Assembly: GCA_958450365.1 (NCBI GenBank)
Contig: CAUEEP010000932.1
Span: 1,359,501 to 1,423,500, forward strand
Reading direction: 5' to 3'
DNA length: 64,000 nt
Source: Mesorhabditis belari
Lineage: Eukaryota; Nematoda; Chromadorea; Rhabditida; Rhabditidae
The first letter of the stretch is position 1, and each line of letters starts with the position of its first letter. Shown here piece by piece: positions 15,001 to 24,654 of this stretch. The notes under the pieces were generated by a model. That model was given only the letters and a program-made list of their open reading frames with translations, had not been told where the DNA came from and made no database searches. A program made the position numbers and the translations under genes.

Positions 15001-18000
15001 ATTACCACTTCATCACTCTCGATCGTCTTCTTCTATCGCTGGCCGTTCATCCGCCCACTGATGAGGCCTCGAAATGGGGGATTTACATTATCTGTCATCT
15101 TTTATCAAGGTTAGTTTTGAAGGTTTTTGAAAAATACTGTAGTCTGCGAGTTAGAACTTGTCCTCGTTACCGTAGCTTACAATTCGCTTAGTTATATTTA
15201 TTGTAACCCTTTACAGTAGCCCTTTACAGTAACCCTTTACAGTAGTCCTTTACAGTAGCCCTTTACAGGAACCATTTACAGTAGCCCTTTACAGTAACCC
15301 TTTACAGTAACCCTCTGCAATAACCCTTTACAGTAACCCTCTACAATAGCCCTTTACAGTAACCCTTTACACTAGCTTGCTTTAGCTCTTTCCGATGGGC
15401 ATCTTTTAGAAAAGTCTCAGACTCAGACTTAGACTTTTACAGAGTTTTTACAGAGTTAATCTGCTAAAAAAACCCTGATACTTAGTGGTTTTTTATTGGT
15501 ACCGTTTTCTGGATACAATCCCTAACGATTCCAGATCTCAATTCCAAGAACGTGTCCGCTACTACACCCATAACATGCCACCATCTCATCAACCGTGTGG
15601 AGCCGATTACGCGCAGAAACTTGCCGAGTTTCACAAGGTGAGCGACCAGTTGCCATTTTGTTTTAGCTAAGCTTCTAGGTCCAAGTCTGGGCTAGGCTAG
15701 GCTAGGCTAGGCTAGGATAGGCTAGGATAGGCTAGGATAGGCTAGGCTAGGCTACAGGCTTGAGCTTGAACCGCCTTACTGTCCCACTTACTGTCCACTT
15801 ACCGCCTTACTGTTCGCTCCACTTATCCGTTCCACTTATCCGCCTCACTGACCGCCCCAATTCCCCGGGCCCCGGTTAACGCCCCAATTCCGGGCCCCAG
15901 TTAACGCCCCACTTTCCCCCACCCTGCGCCCACTTTCCGCCCCACTTTGTGCCCCAATTTCTGCCCCACTTTCTGCCCCAGCTTCTGAGCTTAGCTGAGC
16001 TGAGCTTAGCTGAGCCGAGCTGGTAACTCTTGGAGGAGACTCATAGCTTGGAGGAGACTCATAGCTGGATCAGGCACTAAGATCCAGCTTTAGTCATCAA
16101 TTGTACGATCGATCATCAGCTTTATGATCGATCTAAGAGCCACAGTACCCTAGAAAGCGACGATAACTCAGTTGATCGGTTAGCAATTTAGTCAGAGTGA
16201 ATTTTCAGCGTTTCCCCGAGCTCACCTATGTCGAGATGTTGCAATCGGCGCAAGCGACTTTTCAGGTTTTTTTTTTTGGGAAAAGTTTCTTTCGAAGGCT
16301 TATTTCTAAAGCTTATTTCTTTTCTAAAGTCTCAAACCACAAAACTTTAAGGGAATGTCAATGCAAATACCTGAAGTCATTCCCGAACACCATTTCCCGA
16401 TCTATTATGGCAGTGTCATCGATCGGATATTGCCTGTGAGTTTTGGGCTTTGTATGTTGTGCTTTGTGCTTTGGCTTTGGGCTTTGGGCTTTGTATATTG
16501 TACTTTGTATATTGTACTTTGTACTTTGTACGTTGTGCTTTGTGCTTTGGGCTTTGTACGTTGTGCTTTGGGCTTTGAGCTTTGAGCCTTGTACTTTGTA
16601 CTTTGAGCCTTGTACTTTGTACTTTGTACTTTGGGCTTTGTACGTTGTGCTTTGGGCTTTGGGCTTTGTACGTTGAACGTTGTGCTTTGCGCTTTGGGCT
16701 TTGAACTTTGTACTTTGTACTTTGTAATTTGGGCTTTGGGCTTTGTACTTTGGGCTTTGTACTTTGTACTTTGAGCTTTGTACTTTGAGCTTTGTACTTT
16801 GTACCTTGTACTTTGAGCCTTGTACTTTGTACTTTCAGCCTTATACTTTGTACGTTGTACTTTGTCCTTTGTACTTGTGCGTTTTACTTTGTACGTTGTA
16901 ATTTGAGCCTTGTACTTTGTACGTTATACTTCGAGCCTTGTACTTTGAGCCTTGTACTTTGTACTTTGTACTTTGGGCTTTGTACGTTGTACGCTGTACT
17001 TTGGGCTTTGTACTTGTGCGTTTTACTTTGTACGTTGTACGTTGTACTTTGAGCCTTGTACTTTGTACTTGTACTTTGAGCCTTGTACTTTGTACTTAAG
17101 TGTTTGGAAACACACACAGACGCACACACACACACATCATCCCCCATCACTCCTCATCAAATTCTAGACAGCCGATTTCATCGTGAGTCGAACGATCGAG
17201 TTGAATCGTCAATTGGCTGACGAGGTCTTCGCTAGCTTGCTCAACTATTTGGCTCCATTATACAAATTTCATCGTAAGTCTTTTTTTTTTCGATTAGAAA
17301 GCCTTTTCTCCGAATTGACGATCCAAGAATCAGCTATAGGCCTCTATAGAGCATCTGATACTCTATAGACTATTGGCGGCTATCCAAGAAGGTGATAAAC
17401 GATGGTTGATTCGATGGATATCCAAGGAGGCTATCCATGAATCAACCTATCACTCAGAAATCAAAAAAAAAAAAAAAAAAAGAAATAAAGTCCAGAAGTT
17501 CTTTTTTGATCGACTCTTGAACTTTTCTTGGATTTATTGCCTTTGTAAACCTCGGCTATCTTGCTCGGATAGTCCAAAAACGATTTCCAAAATGTTCTCC
17601 TCGTCCTCCTGGAATTGGAAACGAATCTTTAAGCTTACGACTCTTTGACTTTATTTTTAATCTTTGACTTTTTAGGTTAACCGATAAATCTTTAGGTATT
17701 TTCTGTTATAGCCTGCATCGATGCTATTTACAAGAAAGCTTTTACAACACGGAATACAAGTCCGAAATGTATACAGGTCGATTATGGGCCTGTTCGGGCT
17801 GATTCGGGCCAGTTCGGGTCGATTCAGGTCAATTCGGGTCGATTTGGGCCTGTTCGGACCTGTTGGGGCCGGTCTGGGTCGATTCGGGTTGATTTGGGCC
17901 TGTTCAAGCCTATTCGGGCTGATTCCGGGCCATCTCGGGTCAATTCGGACCTGTTCGAGCCGGTTCGGACCTGTTCGAGCCGGTTCGGACCTGTTCGGGC

Positions 18001-19766
18001 CGATTTGGGCCTGTTCGAGCCTTTTCGGGCCGATTTGGACCTGTTCGGACCGATTCAGACCTGTTCGAGCCGGTTCGGACCTGGTCGGACCTGTCCGGAT
18101 CGATTCAGGCCTGTTCGGGCCTGTTGGTACCGATTCAGGCCAATTCCTGTAGCTCTTGATCGATCTCTTGATCGAATAGCTCCTGTAGCTCTTGATTGAT
18201 CAGCAATTCTTTCCGTAGCTTCGTAGCGTTGAATAGTGCCCAAAATGACACTTCTGTCGACTTTAAGACGCCCGTGAATCCTCGGGCGCCTCGCTTGTGC
18301 AATTCGATGATCGATTTTCGATGGGAAAGATTTTCCAGCGATTCTAGAAAAGACATTTTCCATAAAAAGTTTCAAATTATATTCCAAATATGGTAAAAAG
18401 ATGAAAAAATGATAAAAAATGATAAATAAAGCTTAAATCAACGAGTTATTGTCGTTGAAAGCGCGTCAGACTTTGTTGAGGCGAATTTTAGCGCACTCTT
18501 TAGGCTTTAAATTTGTTGCGCTGTCTTCAAAGAGTAAAATCAAATGGATCAAATGAAAATCTTTCAGCTTACCCGATCACTTTCGTCTACAATACGCTCT
18601 TTTGTCTGCACGAGATCGTGCCACCGCCGAGGGCAAAAGATTTGGTCACAGCGATTTTCAGAGGTTTATTTTCTTGTACTTTTTATATTAAAATAGCCGA
18701 AAAAACCTGTTTAATCGGGTTTTTTTGGCTGAAGATCGCTTTCTTTGTCTTGTTTTTGCTTTGTTTTTGCTTTGCTTTACTGGGAAACGATTTTTGTCGA
18801 TTTGGCGCAGTTGGAAGCGCGCCAACAGCGAGCTAGGGCGCCAACAGCGAGCTACGGCGCCAACAGCGAGCTACGGCGCCAACAGCGAGCTACGGCGCCA
18901 ACAGCGAGCTAGGGCGCCAACAGCCAGCTACGGCGCCAACAGCCAGCTACGGCGCCAACAGCCAGCTACAAAACAAACACAATCCGGGTTCGACTCCTGG
19001 CTTCTGGCTCTTGAGCTAACAAGCTTTAGAGGCTAGCTAGCAAGCAAGCAACGGGCAAACTCTAGTCTGAAAAGTCTGATACTATAGCTGGAGCACATTT
19101 TAGAAACCATTCACCTTCTAGAGCACGAACCCCATCAACCGTTCACCGCCTCGTTTACACAATCGAATCACCAAAATGCACCGTTGCAGGTAAGTCAAGT
19201 AAAATGGTTTGAAAATTTCAAAATTATCGGCTAAAAGACTGTATCAAAGTAATCCGGTTTACTGTAGATAGATTACTGTAGCTGGCTACTGTAGCTAGAT
19301 TACTGTAGATGGATATAGAGTTGGCGAGTTTTACGGGCACTAGATCGCTCTACAAATCTCCTTTTTTTGACGATGGAGATCTGTGTGATTGATGAGAGGC
19401 AAACAATTTCTTTACAACGCGATCAAACGCTTTCAAGAGTTAGGAAGAAATTCTGATCGTGCTGGACGATTGGTGGGACCTATTGGATTGGATTGGATTG
19501 GATCGGCCAGCTATCCAGCCAGCCTATAGATTGGTCGGACCTATCAGATCGGCTCTAATCAGTCTAGCTCAATTGGGAGGACGTGGTGGTAAAGCGACAA
19601 GATGTCACCAAAGCTAATATCAAGAAGGTTCGAGATCAGCTACACTTGAAAGCCAAGCCAGCCAGCCAGCCAGCCAGCCAGCCAAGCCAGCCAGCCAAGC
19701 CAACCAGCCAGCCACCAGCCAGCCAGCCAGCCAAGCCAGCCAAGCCAGCCAGCCAGCCAGCCAAGA

Positions 19767-19809
<43 letters not shown>

Positions 19810-22800
19810 ACCAGCCACCAGCCAGCCAAGCCACCACCAGCCACCAGCCAGCCACCAGCCAGCCAAGCCAGCCAAGCCAGCCAGCCAGCCAAGGACAAGC
19901 TAGAGACATGGACAAGCTAGGGACAAGCTCTCCACAAGCTCTCCACCATTGAGACTTTTCCAAAATCCTTTTAAACCTCTAGCCTACAGTAGCCGATAGC
20001 TAGACAGAAATAGAGAAAAGATTACGGTAGAAATAAACATTTAGAAAGCTTAGGCTTAAAGCTGAAAATGTTTAGGCAATCGTCCTCGAGTTGGCTCAAC
20101 GCTTTGCCGATGCCACTGAATTCGTGCTAAGGTTTGGAGAAGTGATTAGACTATAGGAGCTACAGTAGAGCTCTAGTTTCCTAAAGGATTACTGTAGCCA
20201 CAGTAATCTGTAGCTACAGTAATCAGGGAACAAAATTTCAGACCTCCTGATTTCGTGGCGAAAGATTGGCGCTTCGCTGAGTTGTCGCCCGGAGTGCACG
20301 CGCTTTCTTTAGCTTGTATCGAGCTGATGGCTTCTCCACATTTACCTGACGTAAGATTTATTAGTCTATAGAGGCCTATAGAGGCCTACAGAGGCCTATA
20401 GAAGTCTATAGAAGCCTATAGAGGCTTATAGAGGTCTATAGAGGCTTATGGAGGCCTATAGAGGTCTATAGAAGCTTATAGATCCGTATAGAGGTCTATA
20501 GAGGCTTATGGAGGCCTATAGAGGTCTATAGAGGCCTATAGAGGCCTATAGAAGCCTACGGAGGCTTATAGAGGCCTATGGAGGCCTATAGAGGCTTATA
20601 GAAGCCTATAGAGGCCTATAGAGGCCTATAGAGGTCTATAGAGGCCTATAGAGGCCTATAGGAGGCTTATAGAGGCCTATGGAGGCCTATAGAAGCCTAT
20701 AGAGGCTTATAGAGGCCTATAGAGGCCTATAGAGGCCTATAGAGGCCCATAGAGGCCTATAGAGGCCTATAGAAGCCTCTAGAGGCCTAGTTTTCTCGAA
20801 CTTTTAGCTGCTTGAAATAAAGCATCGTTACCCATTGTTACGATCGTTGCCCGACTTCCAAAAAATCTTCCAAATTTAGAAATGGATTCAAGCAATGATC
20901 TCCGTGCTGTGCACGATGAAATTGAAACGTCCACATCAGATTCTGAACGCTCTCTCGTTGATTCTCAACTCGTTGCCACCAATTTATGGGCAAAGGCTGG
21001 CGAACGAAGTGCTCGCGTTATTCGATGATGGTCATTTAGAGGGTTTGTTTATAGTTTATAGTTGTTAGAGAAAGTCAAAGGTTGGCTTGAAAGGGAATTA
21101 GACAGTTCATCCAATGATCTACGGCCTGTAGGGCCTCTAGGGCCTGTAGAGCCTGAGCCTAAGCTTGTAGAGCTTCTAGAGCCTGTAGAGCCTGTAGGGC
21201 CTGAGCCTGAGCCCGAGCTTGTAGAGCCTCTAGGGCCTCTAGACCCTGTAGGGCCTGAGCCTGAGCCTTAGCCCGAGCTTGTAGAGTCTCTAGAGCCTCT
21301 AGGGCCTCTAGGGCCTGAGCCTGGGCCTTAGCCCGAGCTTTGTGTAGAGTCTCTGGGGCCTCTAGGGCCTCTAGGGCCTGAGCCTGAGCCTTAGCCCGAG
21401 CTTGTAGAGTCTCTAGAGCCTCTAGGGCCTCTAGGGCCTGAGCCTGAGCCTTAGCCCGAGCTTGTAGAGTCTCTAGAGCCTCTAGGGCCTCTAGGGCCTG
21501 AGCCTGAGCCTTAGCCCGAGCTTGTAGAGCCTCTAGGGCCTCTAGGGCCTCTAGGGCCTGAGCCTGGGCCTTAGCCCGAGCTTGTAGAGCCTTTAGGGCC
21601 TCTAGACCCTGTAGGGCCTGAGCCTGAGCCTTAGCCCGAGCTTGTAGAGCCTCTAGGGCCTCTAGAGTCTGTAGAGCCCCTGGATCTTGTAGAGCCAGAG
21701 CCTGAGCCTGAGCTTGTAGCCTGAGCCTGAAGCCTGAGCCTGAGCTTGTAGAGCTTCTAGAGCCCTAAAGCCAATATCAGGACAGCCCTAAGCCCTAAGA
21801 CTGTAGGGCTGTCCAAACCTGTCCCTAATAGGCCTATGAGATCCCCTGATCTCCAACTCAGATCCTGTTCTTTTTCTGAGTCACTTCCGGAATCTAACCC
21901 AACCGAGCCACTTTCCAGATCTCTCACCGCAACAAGTCGGCTTCAGCTATTTCGAGGAGGATTGTCTTTTCATCAAATGTACCCGAGCGACGGCTGTTGT
22001 CGCTTTATCGCACGCCTATTGGTTTCAATCGAATTTGGTCAGTTAACGGGTTGATTTGGGGCTTAAACTGGGGCTTAAAGCGTTAATTAAAGCGCTTAAA
22101 GCGTTAATTAAAGCACTTAAAGCGCTTAAAAGCAACGAGAAGCAACGAGAAAGCGCTCAATCATCAATCAAGCTCAATAGGCTCAACCCAAATCCAAAAT
22201 TCTATTCAATTCAATTCAATTCAAAATTCTAGGTAACATTCCTGAAAATGTTATCGCTTTTGGAGAAGGAGCTTTTCGAGAATGGACGAGTCGGGAAAAT
22301 GTATGAAAGAGGTGAATTTGAGGGGAAATTGATTGACTTTCATCTAAACCCCCCCCCTTCAGAGTTGATTCTAATGCTGCGCTTGTTGGTGCCAACGCTG
22401 CAACGATGCCATGCGCATTGCCCGAAAGAGGTAGAGTGCAGAAATTCGATGATTTACGGAGATTTTACGGAGATTTTAGCGCGTAGTCTCTCAAAAAATC
22501 TTTACGAGCCGATTTCTCGTTCTCCTTTTTCTAGAATTTCTTCTTTTTTTCGCGAATCGCTTAGCTGGAATGCACACAAGATTTTACAGAAATCAGCTTT
22601 TTATTTTTGAACTTTTAAAAAAACTTTACTGAAAGGAGTACTGTAGCGTTTTGTAGGTACTGTACTGTATGGTAGCGTACTGTAGCATACTGTACTATAT
22701 GGTAGCGTGCTGTACTGTATGGTAGCGTACTGTAGCATACTGTAGCCTACTGTACTGTAGCGTACTGTAGCCTACTGTACTGTATGGTAGCGTACTGTAC

Positions 22801-24199
22801 TGCACTGCTGTACTGCTGTGCTGTACTGCTCTACTGCTGTACTGCTGTCTGCTGTACTGCTGTACTGATGTACTGCTGTACTGCTGTACTGCTGTACTGT
22901 GCTGTACTGTACTGTACTGTATTGCTGTACTGCTCTACTGCTGTACTGTACTGTACTGCTAGTACTGCTTCTTTTAAAGTACTTTCCTCGAAATCGATTT
23001 CCCATGTGTTTCCAGTGCCTAAACACGATCTCGTTCATCTATCGACTCGTTGGCGAGGTGTCAGCAAATGTGAAAGCACAATTCGAATACGAGGACACGA
23101 TTTGTGATCTCTTCTATCATTTCAAATATTTATACGTCGGAGATTTTGTCAAAACTGAGTAAGTTTTAAGGGAATTGGAGGGAATTGGAGGGAGTTGGAG
23201 GGAGTTGGAGGGAATTGAAGAGAATTTTAACACTAGAGCACGAGTACTCTTTCAATTTGATACTAGTACGAGCTGAGGATTCAGAATTACGCAAGGGAAA
23301 GGCACGCAAGTCGAGCTGACCTTTCTGATTCGAGATCACAAATTCATTTTATAAAGTCGACCGTCGGGATCTCGAAACCGCTTTTCGTTTTTTCTGCAGA
23401 ACGCTTCGCAAACGCGAGACAAGGCAATACTTTAAAGCACGGGCACTCTTGCACAAAACAACCCTTTAGCTGCTTCGAAAGCTTTTTAGTGAATGGAAGA
23501 GGAGTTTAATGAGTAGTAAAGAGTCGTTTAATGTGTTTGGACTGGAAAGAGTATTGGCTTCTGTTGAGGCTATTGGCTATTTATTGGCTTCTATTGAAAA
23601 TGATGAAATTTCTAGAGCTGGCTTCGAGGAAACGTTTACGAAAATGCATCCAGCGATGAGGGAAAAGCTAAAGTACATTGTGAAGACGACAAACGAGGTA
23701 AGAGATTTGTTCTTGGAGCTCTAGATTGATCAGGAATGGTTCTTGGAGCTCTAGATTGATCAGGAAGAGTTCTTGGAGCTCTAGATTGATCAGGAATGGT
23801 TCTTGGAGCTCTAGATTGATCAGGAAGAGTTCTTGGAGCTCTAGATTGATCAGGAATGGTTCTTAGAGCTCTAGATTGATCAGGAAGAGTTCTTGGAGCT
23901 CTAGATTGATCAGGAATGGTTCTTAGAGCTCTAGATTGATCAAGAATCCTTCCTCTAGCTCTAGATTGATCAGCAATCCTTCCTCTAGCTCTAGATTGAT
24001 CGGCAATTCTTCCTGGAGCTCTAGATTGATCAACAATTCTTCCAGTAAACTATTGTTCGATAATTTGCAATTCTAGGATGAGGAGAACATTGACGAAAAG
24101 GATACTTTGAGCGCTTCGATGGGCAGAGGATTGGTGCCAAAGATTTCCGTGGATGTCACGAATCAACAAGGTGGATCGTCAGGGTTGGGATCGATGTGA
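38..24199 (+). CDS. MED23: Mediator complex subunit 23 (MED23 / SUR-2), 5' partial, about 35 exons
   Basis: Nuclear coactivator subunit of the Mediator tail; in C. elegans the orthologue sur-2 acts downstream of Ras/MAPK. Spliced peptides follow the human protein in order: RIDYKGVRSLFSRIV (38-163), YRPVAELTQITGR (767-840), WENICSIFITEFFNQQ (2830-2915), KGRDELIWLLLQLVGILP (3327-3444), FLDSLTIRAKSLMF (7203-7308), ILPQLLSTAF (9138-9244), MIWNYHFITLDRLLLSLA (14970-15109), FPIYYGSVIDRILP (16352-16435), PITFVYNTLF (18568-18663), KDWRFAELSPGVHALSL (20242-20350), TICDLFYHFKYLYVGD (23016-23158). Other exons include 257-355, 1445-1537, 1619-1715, 1919-2002, 9566-9688, 10762-10871, 12439-12540, 14023-14140, 17168-17273, 20880-21042, 21919-22037, 22233-22311, 22363-22430, 23616-23697 and 24077-24199 (TGA). 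The first roughly 100 codons lie outside the window. Two junctions (after 3512 and after 10196) lack an obvious GT donor. Family assignment is very secure. Confidence 0.95.
1306..1425 (+). repeat. Tandem array, unit about 14-15 bp (TTACGGTAGCCAGC)
   Basis: Eight to nine degenerate copies in a MED23 intron; related to the dispersed TACTGTAGC family. Confidence 0.8.
2473..2558 (-). repeat. tRNA-derived element (A and B box) in a MED23 intron
   Basis: On the minus strand TGGCGCAATGGG (A box) is followed about 50 nt later by GGTTCGAGTCC (a perfect B box), with a long variable-arm-like spacer as in Ser/Leu tRNAs. The would-be acceptor stem halves do not pair, so this is a tRNA pseudogene or SINE head rather than a working tRNA. 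Confidence 0.5.
2644..2800 (+). repeat. Direct duplication of about 75 bp
   Basis: The stretch beginning AGGCTTACTGTAATTTGTAG and ending AAAGCTTCAGCTTCAG occurs twice in succession just before a MED23 exon. Confidence 0.7.
3886..4002 (+). repeat. TCTG tetranucleotide microsatellite
   Basis: Long TCTG run with TCCG and TACGTCCG interruptions in a MED23 intron. Confidence 0.9.
5451..5905. repeat. Inverted duplication within a MED23 intron
   Basis: The plus-strand text near 5451-5610 (GGTTCACCAAGCTA, CAGTTTTACAAGCTGATTC, GAATCTGCAATCAAAT) recurs on the minus strand at 5770-5905 (AGTTCACCAAGCTA, CAGTTTTTCACGCTGATTTC, GAATCTGCACTCAAAT). The two diverged arms are separated by about 160 bp. Confidence 0.6.
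5770..6720 (-). pseudogene. Possible nested or decayed minus-strand gene in a MED23 intron
   Basis: Minus-strand stretches read like exons separated by short AT-rich gaps with AG ends: NDDLAIDDDKTKTIWQMEIQ, then DEKKFTWICRWIDETDGFSP, then MENLDLGKDDKDVNYDSDAS, then IFDDCLMALQHKILRLHTAS through SCLTKSFMLSRGIHSKEKF. I do not recognise a family. The C-terminal portion is also present as an inverted copy at 5451-5610. It may be a gene nested in the intron, a pseudogene, or part of a mobile element. Confidence 0.25.
7345..7580 (+). repeat. 15-bp tandem array (CTTGATCTAACCTGG)
   Basis: About 15 copies directly after the MED23 exon ending at 7308; continues as degenerate CTAG-containing sequence to about 7640. 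Confidence 0.9.
8097..8965. mobile_element. Foldback / MITE-like element in a MED23 intron
   Basis: Terminal inverted repeats TTGGGGTTGGCGAATTGAAA and its near-complement at 8935-8962. Long subterminal arms (TTCTTCAAAAGAAACCC, AGTTGTAGAGAATCAAAAAT, AAAAAGATACACTTA) are repeated in inverse orientation. No transposase. A second copy lies at 28143-28556. Confidence 0.8.
11290..11770 (+). repeat. Three-to-four-copy tandem repeat, period about 145 bp
   Basis: Blocks starting with AGCCAAAAGATCAAAA and containing GCCAGTCCTGTAACCGACTA and GCTGACATCCAAC recur at roughly 11300, 11450 and 11590, with a partial fourth near 11720, in a MED23 intron. Confidence 0.7.
13040..13180 (+). repeat. 16-bp tandem array (GCTTTGTTCTGGAAGG)
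   Basis: About nine variants of this unit in a MED23 intron. Confidence 0.8.
13303..13502 (+). repeat. 20-bp tandem array (GAGAACGTCTGAGAGTCTGA)
   Basis: About ten copies alternating GCG/GGG/TAAG variants in a MED23 intron. Confidence 0.9.
15205..15375 (+). repeat. Tandem array, unit about 13 bp (CCCTTTACAGTAA)
   Basis: About thirteen copies, some with AGTAG or CTCTGCAATAA variants, in a MED23 intron. Confidence 0.85.
16440..17098 (+). repeat. Mixed heptamer array (CTTTGTA, CTTTGGG, CGTTGTA, CCTTGTA)
   Basis: About 650 bp of 7-bp words starts immediately at the donor of the MED23 exon ending at 16435 and is followed by a CA/CG dinucleotide run at 17110-17140. Seven-bp words keep several frames open but do not encode a protein. 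Confidence 0.9.
17780..18150 (+). repeat. Tandem array of TTCGGGCCTG / TTCGGACCTG words
   Basis: Degenerate 9- to 18-bp units in a MED23 intron; the open frames across it are repeat artefacts. Confidence 0.85.
18795..19010 (+). repeat. tRNA-like A and B boxes separated by a 19-bp tandem array
   Basis: An A box (TGGCGCAGTTGG, 18803-18814) and a perfect B box (GGTTCGACTCC, 18987-18997) with a five-pair T stem flank about eight copies of a 19-bp unit (GCGCCAACAGCGAGCTACG). It looks like a tRNA-derived element whose anticodon arm was expanded by tandem duplication. The acceptor stem does not pair. Lies in a MED23 intron. Confidence 0.55.
19655..19893 (+). repeat. AGCC tetranucleotide array
   Basis: About 240 bp of AGCC with occasional AAGCC or ACC insertions in a MED23 intron. 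Confidence 0.95.
20363..20790 (+). repeat. 10-bp tandem array (CTATAGAGGC)
   Basis: About 42 copies directly after the MED23 exon ending at 20350, with few substitutions (AAG, GTC, TAT variants). Confidence 0.95.
21115..21735 (+). repeat. 60-bp higher-order repeat built from TAGGGCCTC / GAGCCTGAGC
   Basis: About nine 60-bp units; adjacent units between 21280 and 21600 are nearly identical, so expansion is recent. Lies in a MED23 intron. Confidence 0.9.
22640..22970 (+). repeat. TACTGTAGC and CTGCTGTA mixed array
   Basis: GTAGCGTACTGTAGCATACT words give way to TACTGCTG words in a MED23 intron. Confidence 0.9.
23711..24050 (+). repeat. 30-bp array with 60-bp alternation (GGAGCTCTAGATTGATCAGG)
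   Basis: About eleven copies; AAGAG and AATGG endings alternate, giving a 60-bp dimer. Contains TGATCA and CTAG palindromes. Last MED23 intron. Confidence 0.95.
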
Positions 24200-24285
24200 G
24201 AAACGGAAAGAATGAAAGAATCCTTTTTGCGGTTGTTTTGCTGTTGATCTCTTTTTAAATAGACAGTTTTGATTTGCTATTTTTG

Positions 24286-24291
24286 AATAAA
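24286..24291 (+). terminator. Poly(A) signal of MED23
   Basis: An AATAAA hexamer lies 87 nt after the MED23 stop codon, a normal nematode position. Only the hexamer is seen; the cleavage site is inferred. Confidence 0.5.
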
Positions 24292-24445
24292 TTGTTCAGC
24301 TGTTTCATTGAGTTTTCGAATTTTTCGGGTTTCCACCTTTTTTACTTACTTTTTGTCTATTACAGTACTTTCAAAGGAGACTGTAGCCTTGCTGTAGCCT
24401 TACTGTAAAGCTACAAGGCTACAGTATCCTTGGCTACAGTAATAC

Positions 24446-24628
24446 AAGCCTCTAGAAGCCTCTAGAAGTCTCTAGAAGCCTCTAGAAGTCTCTAGAAGCC
24501 TCTAGAAGTCTCTAGAAGCCTCTAGAAGCCTCTAGAAGCCTCTAGAAGCCTATACAAGCCTCTAGAAGCCTCTAGAAGTCTCTAGAAGTCTCTAGAAGCC
24601 TCTAGAAGCCTCTAGAAGTCTCTAGTAC
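24446..24628 (+). repeat. 10-bp array (CTCTAGAAGC) between MED23 and the SOCS gene
   Basis: About eighteen copies ending 26 bp before the SOCS start codon, so the array occupies the likely 5' leader or promoter. Confidence 0.95.
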
Positions 24629-24654
24629 GACTACAGTACCCTGGCTTCGATAAA

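Noticed and set aside
16355..17167. Overlapping Cys/Leu/Tyr-rich open frames
   Set aside because: Heptamer array; frames stay open only because the words lack stops. The real exon here is 16352-16435.
19583..19963. Open frames of poly AKPASQ / WLAGWLAG on both strands
   Set aside because: Translation of the AGCC microsatellite in a MED23 intron.
21062..21271. Open frame rich in GPLGPVEPEP
   Set aside because: Starts in intron sequence after the exon ending at 21042 and is made by the 60-bp repeat.
22772..23107. Open frames of YSTAVQQ and LYCCTAV
   Set aside because: TACTGCTG repeat; the true exon 23016-23158 lies in another frame.
23711..24050. Possible CRISPR-like regular array
   Set aside because: Units are contiguous without unique spacers and the genome is eukaryotic; a plain minisatellite.
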